DNA from: DATFNV01 sp035266225
GTDB lineage: Bacteria; Planctomycetota; Planctomycetia; Gemmatales; Gemmataceae
Length of the DNA stretch: 22,753 nt
NCBI GenBank assembly: GCA_035266225.1
Contig: DATFNV010000318.1
Span: 1 to 22,753, forward strand
Reading direction: 5' to 3'
In this document: positions 14,124 through 20,838 of the stretch, one piece after another
Position numbering within the stretch: position 1 is the stretch's first letter
Layout: every line of letters begins with the position of its first letter
The notes under the pieces: generated by a model
What the model saw: the letters and a program-made list of their open reading frames with translations, nothing else
The model's database searches: none
What the model was told of the DNA's origin: nothing
Program-made: the position numbers and the translations under genes

Positions 14124-14146
14124 ACTTCCCCGCAAGGACGACACCC

Positions 14147-15163
14147 ATGATTATCGTGCTCCGTCCCGATTCGACCAAGCAACAGATCGACCACATCCTC
14201 GATCGCATCCGCGACCTGGGGTTCAAGCCGCACGTCAGCCAGGGGACGGTGCGCACGATCATCGGCGTCATCGGCGACGAGAACAAGCTGCAGGCGGAGC
14301 CGCTGTCGGCCATCCCCGGCGTCGAGCAGGTGCTGGCGATCCAGAAGCCGTTCAAGCTGGCCAGCCGCGAGTTCCACCCCGGCGACTCGGTCGTAGTCGT
14401 CGGCGGCCGGGTGCGCGTCGGCGGCGGCAGCCTGGCCATGATCGCCGGGCCATGCGCCATCGAGAGTGCCGAGATCCTCGACACCATCGCCGGCGCGGTC
14501 AAGGCGGCGGGGGCGAACATCCTCCGCGGCGGGGCCTTCAAACCGCGCACCAGCCCGTACAGCTTCCAGGGCATGGGCGAAGAGGGCTTGAAGATCCTGC
14601 GCGACGTCGGCGACAAGCACGGCCTGCCGGTCGTCACCGAGGTCATGGACCCGCGCCAGGTGGCCGTCGTCGAGCGCTACGCCGACATGTTCCAGATCGG
14701 CGCCCGCAACATGCAGAACTTCGACCTGCTCAAGGAGGTCGGCCAGGCCACCAAGCCGGTCCTGCTCAAGCGCGGCATGAGCGCCACGGTCAAGGACCTG
14801 CTCATGTCGGCCGAATACATCCTCGCCGAGGGCAATCATCAGGTGGTGCTGTGTGAACGCGGCGTGCGCTCCTTCGAGGACTCGACACGCAACATGCTCG
14901 ACATGAGCGCGGTGCCCAACGTGAAGGGGCAGAGCCATCTGCCGATCATCGTGGACCCCAGCCACGCCACCGGCCGGCCGGACCTGATCCCGGCGATGGC
15001 CCGCGCCGCCGTCGCCGCCGGCGCCGACGGGGTCCACGTCGAGGTGCATAGCTGCCCGGAGAAGGCGCTGTCCGACGGCCCGCAGGCGCTGCTGCCCAAG
15101 CAGTACGCGGCGCTGATGAGTGACCTGCGCCGGCTCGCGGAGGTCATGGGGAAGCGGATGTAG
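14147..15163 (+). CDS. aroF: 3-deoxy-7-phosphoheptulonate synthase (type I beta)
   Basis: A 338-residue DAHP synthase, the first step of the shikimate pathway (phosphoenolpyruvate plus erythrose 4-phosphate). The N-terminal ferredoxin-like regulatory domain (about 1-70) starts MIIVLRPDSTKQQI, as in the Thermotoga/Bacillus-type beta subclass. The barrel carries GPCAIES (101-107), RGGAFKPRTSPYSFQG (127-142), GARNMQNF (185-192), LLKRGMSAT and DPSHATG (270-276). AAGGACG precedes ATG 14147. The TAG stop (15161-15163) lies inside the palindrome at 15162-15204. Placed after pheA, it suggests coordinated aromatic amino-acid synthesis. Confidence 0.96.
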   Translation: MIIVLRPDSTKQQIDHILDRIRDLGFKPHVSQGTVRTIIGVIGDENKLQAEPLSAIPGVEQVLAIQKPFKLASREFHPGDSVVVVGGRVRVGGGSLAMIAGPCAIESAEILDTIAGAVKAAGANILRGGAFKPRTSPYSFQGMGEEGLKILRDVGDKHGLPVVTEVMDPRQVAVVERYADMFQIGARNMQNFDLLKEVGQATKPVLLKRGMSATVKDLLMSAEYILAEGNHQVVLCERGVRSFEDSTRNMLDMSAVPNVKGQSHLPIIVDPSHATGRPDLIPAMARAAVAAGADGVHVEVHSCPEKALSDGPQALLPKQYAALMSDLRRLAEVMGKRM

Positions 15164-15204
15164 CCGCTTGCGGCTTCGCAGGTCATGCGAAGCCGCAAGG
15201 GGCT
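15162..15204. repeat. AGCCGCTTGCGGCTTCGCA palindrome, copy 3 (aroF-ung)
   Basis: 19-base arms (15162-15180 and 15186-15204) with one mismatch and a 5-base loop. The left arm begins at the second base of the aroF stop codon. The right arm ends 13 bases before the ung start. Confidence 0.92.
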
Positions 15205-15217
15205 TTGGGGGACTCCC

Positions 15218-15895
15218 ATGCAGCTCAAGCTTCCGGGCTCGTGGCAGGCGGTCGTCGGCGAGGAGTTGGACCAGCCCTACTTCCAGAAGCTGCGCGAGTT
15301 CCTCGACGCGGAGCGCGCCCAGCACAAGGTCTTCCCGCCGGCCGACAAGGTCTTCTCGGCCCTGGAGTTGACGCCGTACGACAAGGTCAGCGTCCTGGTC
15401 GTCGGCCAGGATCCCTATCACGACGACGGGCAGGCGCACGGCCTGGCCTTTTCGGTGCAGCCGGGCGTAAGGCCGCCGCCGTCGCTGGTGAACATCTTCA
15501 AGGAGCTGCGCGACGACCTCGGCTGCCGGGTGCCCAATAACGGCTACCTGGTGCCGTGGGCCGAACAGGGCGTGCTGCTGCTGAACACCGTCCTGACGGT
15601 GCGGGCGCACAGCCCCGCGTCGCACAAGGGGAAGGGCTGGGAAAAGTTCACCGACGCCGTCATCCGCAAGGTGGCCGAGAAGTCCGACCGCGTCGTTTTC
15701 GTCCTGTGGGGCGGCCACGCCCAGAAGAAGCGGTCGCTGATCGAGGACGGCCCGCACGCCATCATCGAGTCGGCCCACCCGTCGCCGTTGTCGGCGAAGA
15801 ACGGCTTCTTCGGCAGCCGCCCGTTCTCGAAGATCAACGCGGCGCTGCGCGAGGCCGGCAAGCCGGAGATCGATTGGCAGCTGCCGGACATTTGA
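15218..15895 (+). CDS. ung: uracil-DNA glycosylase, family 1
   Basis: A 225-residue enzyme that removes uracil from DNA in base-excision repair. The water-activating motif is GQDPYH (63-68, with Asp65), PPPSLVNIFKEL follows, the uracil-contact region is LLNTVLTV (121-128, Asn123) and the Leu-loop is HPSPLS (187-192, His187). Length and order match the family. ATG 15218 with GGGGGAC upstream is chosen over earlier in-frame codons, which would put the palindrome in the coding part. It is followed closely by a different, 26-base-arm palindrome. Confidence 0.96.
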   Translation: MQLKLPGSWQAVVGEELDQPYFQKLREFLDAERAQHKVFPPADKVFSALELTPYDKVSVLVVGQDPYHDDGQAHGLAFSVQPGVRPPPSLVNIFKELRDDLGCRVPNNGYLVPWAEQGVLLLNTVLTVRAHSPASHKGKGWEKFTDAVIRKVAEKSDRVVFVLWGGHAQKKRSLIEDGPHAIIESAHPSPLSAKNGFFGSRPFSKINAALREAGKPEIDWQLPDI

Positions 15896-15900
15896 GGTTT

Positions 15901-15954
15901 CGCGCGGCCGATTTCTCGTTTCGCGCGAGCGCGAAACGAGAAATCGGCCGCGCG
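15901..15954. repeat. 26-bp-arm perfect palindrome (ung-tpiA)
   Basis: The left arm (15901-15926, CGCGCGGCCGATTTCTCG...) and right arm (15929-15954) are exact inverted copies with only GA between them. The sequence is unrelated to the AGCCGCTTGCGGCTT family, yet it takes the same place, starting 5 bases after the ung stop. There is no U-run. Confidence 0.92.
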
Positions 15955-15982
15955 ATACGGTTCCCCCTTGGACGAGCACCCC

Positions 15983-16747
15983 ATGCGCAAGAAATTCATC
16001 GCCGGCAACTGGAAGATGTACACCACGGCGGCGACGGCGCGCGAGTTGGCCTCGGCGGTCGCCCGTGGAGTCGGCGCCGAGGCGCGCGTGAGCGTCGCCG
16101 TCTGTCCGCCGTTCCCCTACCTGATCCCGGTGGCCGAGGCGCTGCGGGGCAGCAGCGTGGCGCTCGGCGCCCAGAACGTCTACCCCGAAAAGGAAGGGGC
16201 GTTCACCGGCGAGGTCAGTCCGCCGATGCTCCTGGACGTCGGTTGCCGGTATGTCATCGTCGGCCACAGCGAACGGCGTCACGTCCTTGGCGAGAACGAC
16301 GCGCTCATCAACCGCAAGGTCCACGCGGCCCTGGCCGCCGGGCTGCAGGTCATCCTCTGCGTCGGCGAGACGCTGCGGGAGCGCGAGGCCGATCGCACCG
16401 AGGCCGTCCTGGAAACGCAGCTCTCCGGCGGCCTGGCGGGACTGACGGCCGAGCGCCTCGCCCCCCTGGTGATCGCCTACGAGCCGGTCTGGGCCATCGG
16501 CACCGGCAAGAACGCGACGCCGGAGCAGGCGCAGGAGGCTCACGCCTTCATTCGACGGCGGGTCGGACAGACGTTCGGCGAGAAAACGGCGTCGGCGCTT
16601 CCCATTCAGTACGGCGGCAGCGTCAAGCCGGAGAACGCCGCCACGCTGCTCGGCCAGCCGGACGTGGACGGCGCCCTCGTCGGCGGCGCCAGCCTCAAGG
16701 CCGATTCGTTCCTCGCCATCGTCAGGGCCGCTTGCGGCTTCGCCTGA
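15983..16747 (+). CDS. tpiA: triose-phosphate isomerase
   Basis: A 254-residue TIM barrel that interconverts dihydroxyacetone phosphate and glyceraldehyde 3-phosphate. It has FIAGNWKM with catalytic Lys11, VIVGHSERR with His95, and AYEPVWAIGTG with Glu167. The phosphate-binding IQYGGSVKPEN (208-218) and ALVGGASLK (231-239) are also present. ATG 15983 gives the standard N-terminus; an in-frame TTG at 15968 is less likely. The final residues (RAACGFA) and the stop are encoded by the left arm and loop of the palindrome at 16726-16768. The gene end has therefore been rebuilt by, or has co-evolved with, the repeat. Confidence 0.97.
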   Translation: MRKKFIAGNWKMYTTAATARELASAVARGVGAEARVSVAVCPPFPYLIPVAEALRGSSVALGAQNVYPEKEGAFTGEVSPPMLLDVGCRYVIVGHSERRHVLGENDALINRKVHAALAAGLQVILCVGETLREREADRTEAVLETQLSGGLAGLTAERLAPLVIAYEPVWAIGTGKNATPEQAQEAHAFIRRRVGQTFGEKTASALPIQYGGSVKPENAATLLGQPDVDGALVGGASLKADSFLAIVRAACGFA

Positions 16748-16768
16748 CCTGCGAAGCCGCAAGCGGCC
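16726..16768. repeat. GCCGCTTGCGGCTTCGC palindrome, copy 4 (3' end of tpiA)
   Basis: Perfect 18-base arms (16726-16743 and 16751-16768) with a 7-base loop that contains most of the tpiA stop codon. The left arm is coding. The secG promoter begins at the next base. Confidence 0.92.
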
Positions 16769-16797
16769 TTGGCCGCCGCGCCGCCGATTCTTATAAT
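16769..16797 (+). promoter_or_regulatory. sigma-70-type promoter of secG
   Basis: TTGGCC (16769-16774, 4 of 6), a 17-base spacer and a perfect TATAAT (16792-16797). It starts directly after the palindrome that ends tpiA, so the secG group can be transcribed on its own. Confidence 0.68.
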
Positions 16798-16850
16798 GGC
16801 GGTTTACCGCTGCGGGCGTGTGGCTTTCCTTCCTCTGAAAGGACTTCCCC

Positions 16851-17162
16851 GTGCTCTTCGCGTTCGAGATGGGGTGGGCGATCATCCCGGTTACCGTGAT
16901 ACTGATCCTCCTCAGCCTGTTCATGATCCTGCTGGTGCTGATCCAGCGCGGCAAGGGTGGCGGCCTGGCGGGGGCCTTCGGCGGCGCGGGCGGCTCCAGC
17001 GCCTTCGGCTCCCGGGCCGGCGACACCTTCACGCGCGTGACCATCATCGTCGCGGCCATCTGGCTGCTGCTGGTGATGATCCTCATCAAGATCGTTCACC
17101 CACCGGAGCAGCAGAAGGCGCCGCCCGCCAATGTGGCGCCGCTCGAGGGCGAGAACCAGTGA
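16851..17162 (+). CDS. secG: preprotein translocase subunit SecG
   Basis: A 103-residue inner-membrane protein of the SecYEG export channel. Two hydrophobic segments (about 9-32 and 63-83) flank the conserved cytoplasmic loop, with LVLIQRGKGGGLAGAFGG (29-46) and the SSAFGSRAGDTFTRVT turn, both classical for SecG. The C-terminal tail is Pro/Ala/Gln-rich. The start is GTG 16851, with AAAGGA 7 bases upstream. tpiA next to secG is a common bacterial arrangement, which supports both calls. Confidence 0.95.
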   Translation: MLFAFEMGWAIIPVTVILILLSLFMILLVLIQRGKGGGLAGAFGGAGGSSAFGSRAGDTFTRVTIIVAAIWLLLVMILIKIVHPPEQQKAPPANVAPLEGENQ

Positions 17163-17236
17163 CCGCCCGCCGACCCTTCTGACGCGACGATCGCATCGGC
17201 ACCATCCGGCCCGGCCGGGCGCGAAATGAGGTGGCC

Positions 17237-18127
17237 GTGCTCCTGAGCATGACCGGCTACGGCGAGGCGTCCTACCAGAGTGAAGTCCTCTCCCTGGCTG
17301 TCGAACTCCGGGCGTTGAACAACCGCTACCTGAAAGTCTCCCTCCGCGCGCCGGAGCCGTACAACCTGCTCGAGTCGGAGTTCGAGAAGGTGGTGCGCAA
17401 GACCGTCAAGCGCGGCACCGTGCAGATTCATCTGCGCTGCCAGCGGCAGTACGCGGCGCAGGACTTCCAGATCAATGCCGTCGCCCTGCGCAGTTACGTC
17501 ACGCAGCTGCGGCACGCCTGTGGCGACCTCGACTTGCGCGAGCAGGGGGAAGTCTTGCTGACCCAGGTGCTGACCCTGCCTGGCGTCGTGCCGGAGCCGG
17601 GCACGTCGTCGTTGAAGCTGGACGAGGAATGGCCGGTCATGGAGCGCGTGCTGGACGAGGCGCTTGGCCGGCTCCAGGTGATGCGCCAGGAGGAAGGGCG
17701 GGCGATGGCGCTGGAGCTGCTCAACCTGCGCGACCACATCGCCGCCCAGTTGGCCTCCATCCGCGAGCGGGCGCCGCAGGTGGCCCTCCTCTTCCGCGAC
17801 CGCCTGCTGGAGCGCGTCCGCGGACTGCTGGCCGGCGTGGACGTCCGCCTCGACGCCAGCGACCTCATCAAGGAGGTGTCCATCTTCGCGGAGCGCAGCG
17901 ACATCGCCGAGGAGGTGGTGCGCCTGGCGAGCCACCTCGACCAGTTCCAGGTCATCGTCAACGAGCCGGAGAGCGCCGGCCGCAAGCTGGAGTTCCTGAC
18001 CCAGGAGATGTTCCGCGAGGCGAACACCATCGGCTCCAAGGGGAGCGACGTCGAAATCTCGCGCCACGTCGTCGAGATCAAAGGCGCGCTGGAGAAGGTT
18101 CGTGAATTGATCCAGAATGTCGAATGA
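17237..18127 (+). CDS. yicC: YicC/YloC-family endoribonuclease
   Basis: A 296-residue protein of the YicC family, which includes endoribonucleases acting on RNA in enteric bacteria. It begins LLSMTGYGEA, matching the family's SMTGYG start, followed by VELRALNNRYLKVSLRAPE. The C-terminal DUF1732 domain has LIKEVSIFAERSDIAEEVVR, GRKLEFLTQEMFREANTIGS and HVVEIKGALEKVREQIQN-type ends. GTG 17237 is preferred because GAGG lies 5 bases upstream; GTG 17231 and ATG 17249 are alternatives. The final TGA is two bases before a 37-bp-arm hexamer palindrome. The neighbours gmk and rpoZ are its usual companions. Confidence 0.94.
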   Translation: MLLSMTGYGEASYQSEVLSLAVELRALNNRYLKVSLRAPEPYNLLESEFEKVVRKTVKRGTVQIHLRCQRQYAAQDFQINAVALRSYVTQLRHACGDLDLREQGEVLLTQVLTLPGVVPEPGTSSLKLDEEWPVMERVLDEALGRLQVMRQEEGRAMALELLNLRDHIAAQLASIRERAPQVALLFRDRLLERVRGLLAGVDVRLDASDLIKEVSIFAERSDIAEEVVRLASHLDQFQVIVNEPESAGRKLEFLTQEMFREANTIGSKGSDVEISRHVVEIKGALEKVRELIQNVE

Positions 18128-18129
18128 GT

Positions 18130-18206
18130 CCCGTGCCCGTGCCCGTGCCCGTGCCCGTGCCCGATTCTCAATCGGGCACGGGCACGGGCACGGGCACGGG
18201 CACGGG
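18130..18206. repeat. hexamer-repeat palindrome with 37-bp arms (yicC-gmk)
   Basis: The left arm (18130-18166) is five CCCGTG units plus CCCGATT, and the right arm (18170-18206) is AATCGGG plus five CACGGG units. They pair perfectly around a CTC loop. The element sits between the yicC stop (18127) and the gmk ribosome site (near 18210), and would hide or expose that site when folded. It is open in the gmk frame, where it would read as (Pro-Val)n then (Gly-Thr)n. Confidence 0.95.
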
Positions 18207-18222
18207 GCAAGGTGAGGGACCC

Positions 18223-18810
18223 GTGAGCAAGGGCAAAGGCCCGCTCATCATCCTGTCCGGCCCCACCGGCTGCGGGAAATCGACCGTGACCGCCCGGCTG
18301 CTGGCGCGCGGCGACCTGCCGCTGCGGCAGTCGGTGTCGGCGACAACGCGCCCGCCGCGGTCCGGGGAACGTGATGGGGTGCATTACCGCTTCTGGACGC
18401 GCGAGCGCTTCGAGGAGGAGGTCCACGCGGGCGGCTTCCTGGAATGGGCGCTGGTCCACGGCAACTACTACGGCACGCCGCGGAGCGAGGTCCAGCCCTA
18501 CCGCGAGCGCAGCATCGGCGTCATCCTGGTCATCGACGTGCAGGGGGCGGCTCAGGTACGGCTGAAGTGCCCCGACGCGGTGTCGGTGTTTCTGCGGGCG
18601 TCGTGCTGGCAGGACTACGAGCGGCGGCTGCGAGGCCGCGGCACCGAGGACGAAGCCACCATCGCCCGGCGGCTGGCCACGGCCCGCGAGGAGCTGGCCC
18701 GGGCGTGCGAGTACCAGTGTGAAGTCATCAACGACGACCTCGAGAGCGCGGTCGAGCAGTTCCACGCGATCGTCCGTCGGCAGTTTGAAAGGAGCGGCCA
18801 TGCTGGATGA
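18223..18810 (+). CDS. gmk: guanylate kinase
   Basis: A 195-residue enzyme that phosphorylates GMP to GDP. The P-loop GPTGCGKS is at 13-20, the GMP-binding region SATTRPPRSGERDGVHY at 39-55, then FLEWALVHGNYYGTP and VILVIDVQGAAQV. The C-terminal REELARACEYQCEVIND is typical. The frame is open back to ATG 18124, which overlaps the yicC stop, but that extension is only the hexamer palindrome. GTG 18223 with GGTGAGG 5 bases upstream gives the usual family length. The end overlaps rpoZ by 11 bases. Confidence 0.96.
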   Translation: MSKGKGPLIILSGPTGCGKSTVTARLLARGDLPLRQSVSATTRPPRSGERDGVHYRFWTRERFEEEVHAGGFLEWALVHGNYYGTPRSEVQPYRERSIGVILVIDVQGAAQVRLKCPDAVSVFLRASCWQDYERRLRGRGTEDEATIARRLATAREELARACEYQCEVINDDLESAVEQFHAIVRRQFERSGHAG

Positions 18811-19087
18811 GCTGAAAGAAGAGGGCATCGTCAACAAGGTCGGCGGGCGCTTCAAGCTCTCGACGCTGATACAGAAGCGGATGGTGGCGCTGAACCAGGG
18901 GGCCCGTCCACTCGTAGAAGTACGCGACGGCGACCGCCTGGCCATCGTCATTCAGGAGATCTTGCAGGACAAGATCTACCTGGACAACTCCGGCTCGGTG
19001 CAGACGCGCGGCCTGACCGCCGGCGACGCCGCCCGCCGCGCCAACCTCGGCGACATCTCCGCCGACATCGGCGGCGGCGACGACTAA
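18800..19087 (+). CDS. rpoZ: DNA-directed RNA polymerase omega subunit
   Basis: A 95-residue small RNA polymerase subunit that helps fold and hold the beta-prime subunit. The core is GGRFKLSTLIQKRMVALNQGARPLVE (16-41; the RF-L-T-L-xx-KR pattern is the omega hallmark), then LAIVIQEILQDKI. The C-terminal tail is Gly/Asp-rich. ATG 18800, with AAAGGAG upstream, overlaps the last 11 bases of gmk. The gmk-rpoZ order is widespread. The stop is followed after 5 bases by palindrome copy 5. Confidence 0.93.
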   Translation: MLDELKEEGIVNKVGGRFKLSTLIQKRMVALNQGARPLVEVRDGDRLAIVIQEILQDKIYLDNSGSVQTRGLTAGDAARRANLGDISADIGGGDD

Positions 19088-19092
19088 TCATT

Positions 19093-19135
19093 AGCCGCTT
19101 GCGGCTTAGCACGGCCTGCGAAGCCGCAAGCGGCT
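19093..19135. repeat. AGCCGCTTGCGGCTT palindrome, copy 5 (after rpoZ)
   Basis: 18-base arms (19093-19110 and 19118-19135) with one mismatch (TTAGC against GCGAA) and a 7-base loop. It is 5 bases after the rpoZ stop and 14 bases before the next start. Confidence 0.92.
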
Positions 19136-19149
19136 CAAGAGAAGCAGCC

Positions 19150-20652
19150 ATGTCCGACCCCACCACTCGTTCCGTTCCCGCGAGCCTGCCCGTGGGCGAC
19201 CTCGGCAAGCCGGTGGTTTACCGGCCTCTGGCCATCCTGGCGGTCGTGGGGGCCGGTGTCGGCGGGCTGTACGCGGCCGTGGTCATCCTCGGCGGCCTCG
19301 TCGCCTTCTTCCGCGGCGACCCGTGGCTGCTGCCCGGCTGGTCGGCCCTGTTCCCCATCGCGGGGGCGGCCCTGTCGCTGCTGGGGTTGCTGCAGATCCA
19401 GCGCTCCGAGGGGACGCTGGCCGGCGAGAAGGCGGCGCGCTGGGGCCTGCTGTTGAGCGCCCTGGTCGGCCTGAGTTACTGGGCCTACGTCGGCGTGATC
19501 TATTACGCCATCTACCACGAGGCGTCGCAATTCAGCGACGACTTCCTCAAAAAGCTCACCAGGAACGAAATCCCGCCTGTCTCGGCCTTCCGCCTCACCC
19601 TGCCGCCGAGCGAGCGGCCCGCCGAGGGGGACAAGTTGCGCGACGAACTCGAAGGCCGCTTCAACGTCGTGCCCGAGATGGGCCGCAAGGGCTTCCTCTC
19701 GACCTTCGCGCAGTCCGAAGCCGTGCGGGTGCTGGCCGTGGGCGGGGCCGATACGACCATTGAGGCCCTTGGCGTCGATGACTGGTCGTATGTGGGCGGC
19801 GGCTACCAGGTCCGCCTCCAATACCGGGTCAGCACGCCCCAGATGTCGTTCGTGCTGGAGCTGACGGTCCAGGGCAAGGAGGGCAAGCGCTCGCAGGGCC
19901 GGCAGTGGTACATCGTCTGGGACAAGCTCGGCATGAAGAGCGATCCGTCGCCCCAGATGAGCGACGAGGGCAAACAGCTGTTCATGATGGGCCAGGCGTC
20001 GCGGGAGCGACTGGGCGCCGGCTGGCTGAGGGTGATGCGCGAGGGCCAAACGGAGGTAGTCTTCCTCGATACTCTGCCGGAAGCGGAGCGCGACGGCACC
20101 CGGAGGTCGGCCCTGAACGCAGGACTCGGCCTCTGGCTGGCGGACGGCTTCGCGCCGGGGGCCCTGCCGTGCAGTACCCCGGGAGCGGTCCTGATCCGTG
20201 GGGCACTGGCCGTCCGGGACCCCGCCCGAGTCGGCACCCTGCCGGGCTTCGACGAGTTCCTTGCCGGAGGACTGGTCCGGGCCGAGAAGGACGTCTTCTG
20301 GGCCCCCCAGGGGATCCGGGATGAGATCATCACCCTGGTGCGCCAGGAATTCCGCGAGCCGGGCGAGCAGCTCGCCAACGCCCTGATGCCCGACGCGTCC
20401 GCCCGCGTCCCCCTGGTCCGGCGGGAAGGGGATCGCATCGTGGTCGAGAGCGAGGTCATGATGCGCGTGCCGTCCTCCGGCCCGCGCTTCGGAGTCGAGG
20501 GGCGGCTCGTCCTCGAGTGCGAGGCGTCGCAGACCCCCATGCCGCTCAAGTCCTGGCGCGTCCGCGAGCTGATCCTCCTCTCCGGCAAATCGCTACCCGC
20601 GCCGCCCGGGATGCCGACCGGGCGGCCGACCGGAATGGCCCCCGGGTCGTGA
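19150..20652 (+). CDS. hypothetical membrane protein (3 TM plus large soluble domain)
   Basis: A 500-residue protein that I do not recognise. After a short N-terminal tail there are three hydrophobic segments at about 27-54, 62-82 and 97-121. A soluble region of nearly 380 residues follows (SAFRLTLPPSERPAEGDKL, then VLELTVQGKEGKRSQGRQWY, LILLSGKSLPAPP at the end). The middle contains a WYIVWDKLGMKSD strand region but no catalytic motif I can name. ATG 19150 is chosen because the upstream extension of the frame is only palindrome sequence; the ribosome site is weak. Base and codon use match its neighbours, so it looks native. The N-terminal half may be a membrane anchor with the soluble domain on either side. 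Confidence 0.72.
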   Translation: MSDPTTRSVPASLPVGDLGKPVVYRPLAILAVVGAGVGGLYAAVVILGGLVAFFRGDPWLLPGWSALFPIAGAALSLLGLLQIQRSEGTLAGEKAARWGLLLSALVGLSYWAYVGVIYYAIYHEASQFSDDFLKKLTRNEIPPVSAFRLTLPPSERPAEGDKLRDELEGRFNVVPEMGRKGFLSTFAQSEAVRVLAVGGADTTIEALGVDDWSYVGGGYQVRLQYRVSTPQMSFVLELTVQGKEGKRSQGRQWYIVWDKLGMKSDPSPQMSDEGKQLFMMGQASRERLGAGWLRVMREGQTEVVFLDTLPEAERDGTRRSALNAGLGLWLADGFAPGALPCSTPGAVLIRGALAVRDPARVGTLPGFDEFLAGGLVRAEKDVFWAPQGIRDEIITLVRQEFREPGEQLANALMPDASARVPLVRREGDRIVVESEVMMRVPSSGPRFGVEGRLVLECEASQTPMPLKSWRVRELILLSGKSLPAPPGMPTGRPTGMAPGS

Positions 20653-20701
20653 CAGTCCGCATTAGTCATTAGTCATTAGAAACTGTATCAACACCCCTCT
20701 T

Positions 20702-20745
20702 GCCGCTTGCGGCTTCGCAGGAAAGATTGCGAAGCCGCAAGCGGC
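20702..20745. repeat. GCCGCTTGCGGCTTCGCA palindrome, copy 6
   Basis: Perfect 18-base arms (20702-20719 and 20728-20745) with an 8-base loop, nested inside the heptamer arrays. Confidence 0.92.
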
Positions 20746-20755
20746 CAAGTCATTT

Positions 20756-20764
20756 TGGTACAAT
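20756..20764 (+). promoter_or_regulatory. candidate extended -10 promoter of acnA
   Basis: TGG directly before TACAAT (5 of 6 consensus, 20759-20764) fits an extended -10 box (TGn). No good -35 is present, because that position falls in the palindrome. The expected start of transcription is near 20771, about 70 bases before ATG 20839. Confidence 0.4.
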
Positions 20765-20838
20765 TTCCTAGCCGGCGGCGATGCCGCTAATGACTAATGA
20801 CTAATGACTAATGACTAATGACCAAAAGGACGAATCTC

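Larger units (their letters stand above)
20661..20821. repeat. composite palindrome with inverted heptamer arrays, upstream of acnA
   Basis: The left array ATTAGTCATTAGTCATTAG (20661-20679) and the right array, five CTAATGA-type heptamers (20787-20821), are inverted copies. Between them lie palindrome copy 6 and a promoter-like TGGTACAAT. The plan repeats that of 2592-2717, where the heptamer is GTACTGA. The right array ends 17 bases before the acnA start. Confidence 0.8.

Noticed and set aside
14053..14146. Palindromes as ordinary intrinsic terminators
   Set aside because: No U-run follows the stems in the housekeeping series, and downstream genes of the same pathway or neighbourhood follow at once. 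A terminator role is not excluded but is not supported.
14087..17089. A 1000-codon antisense open frame over aroF, ung, tpiA and secG
   Set aside because: It is the mirror of GC-rich coding sequence, runs through intergenic palindromes, is rich in Arg/Ala/Gly and has no family resemblance. The sense genes are certain.
18124..18222. ATG 18124 as the start of guanylate kinase
   Set aside because: The 33 added codons are only the hexamer palindrome. GTG 18223 has a good ribosome site and gives the family's usual length.
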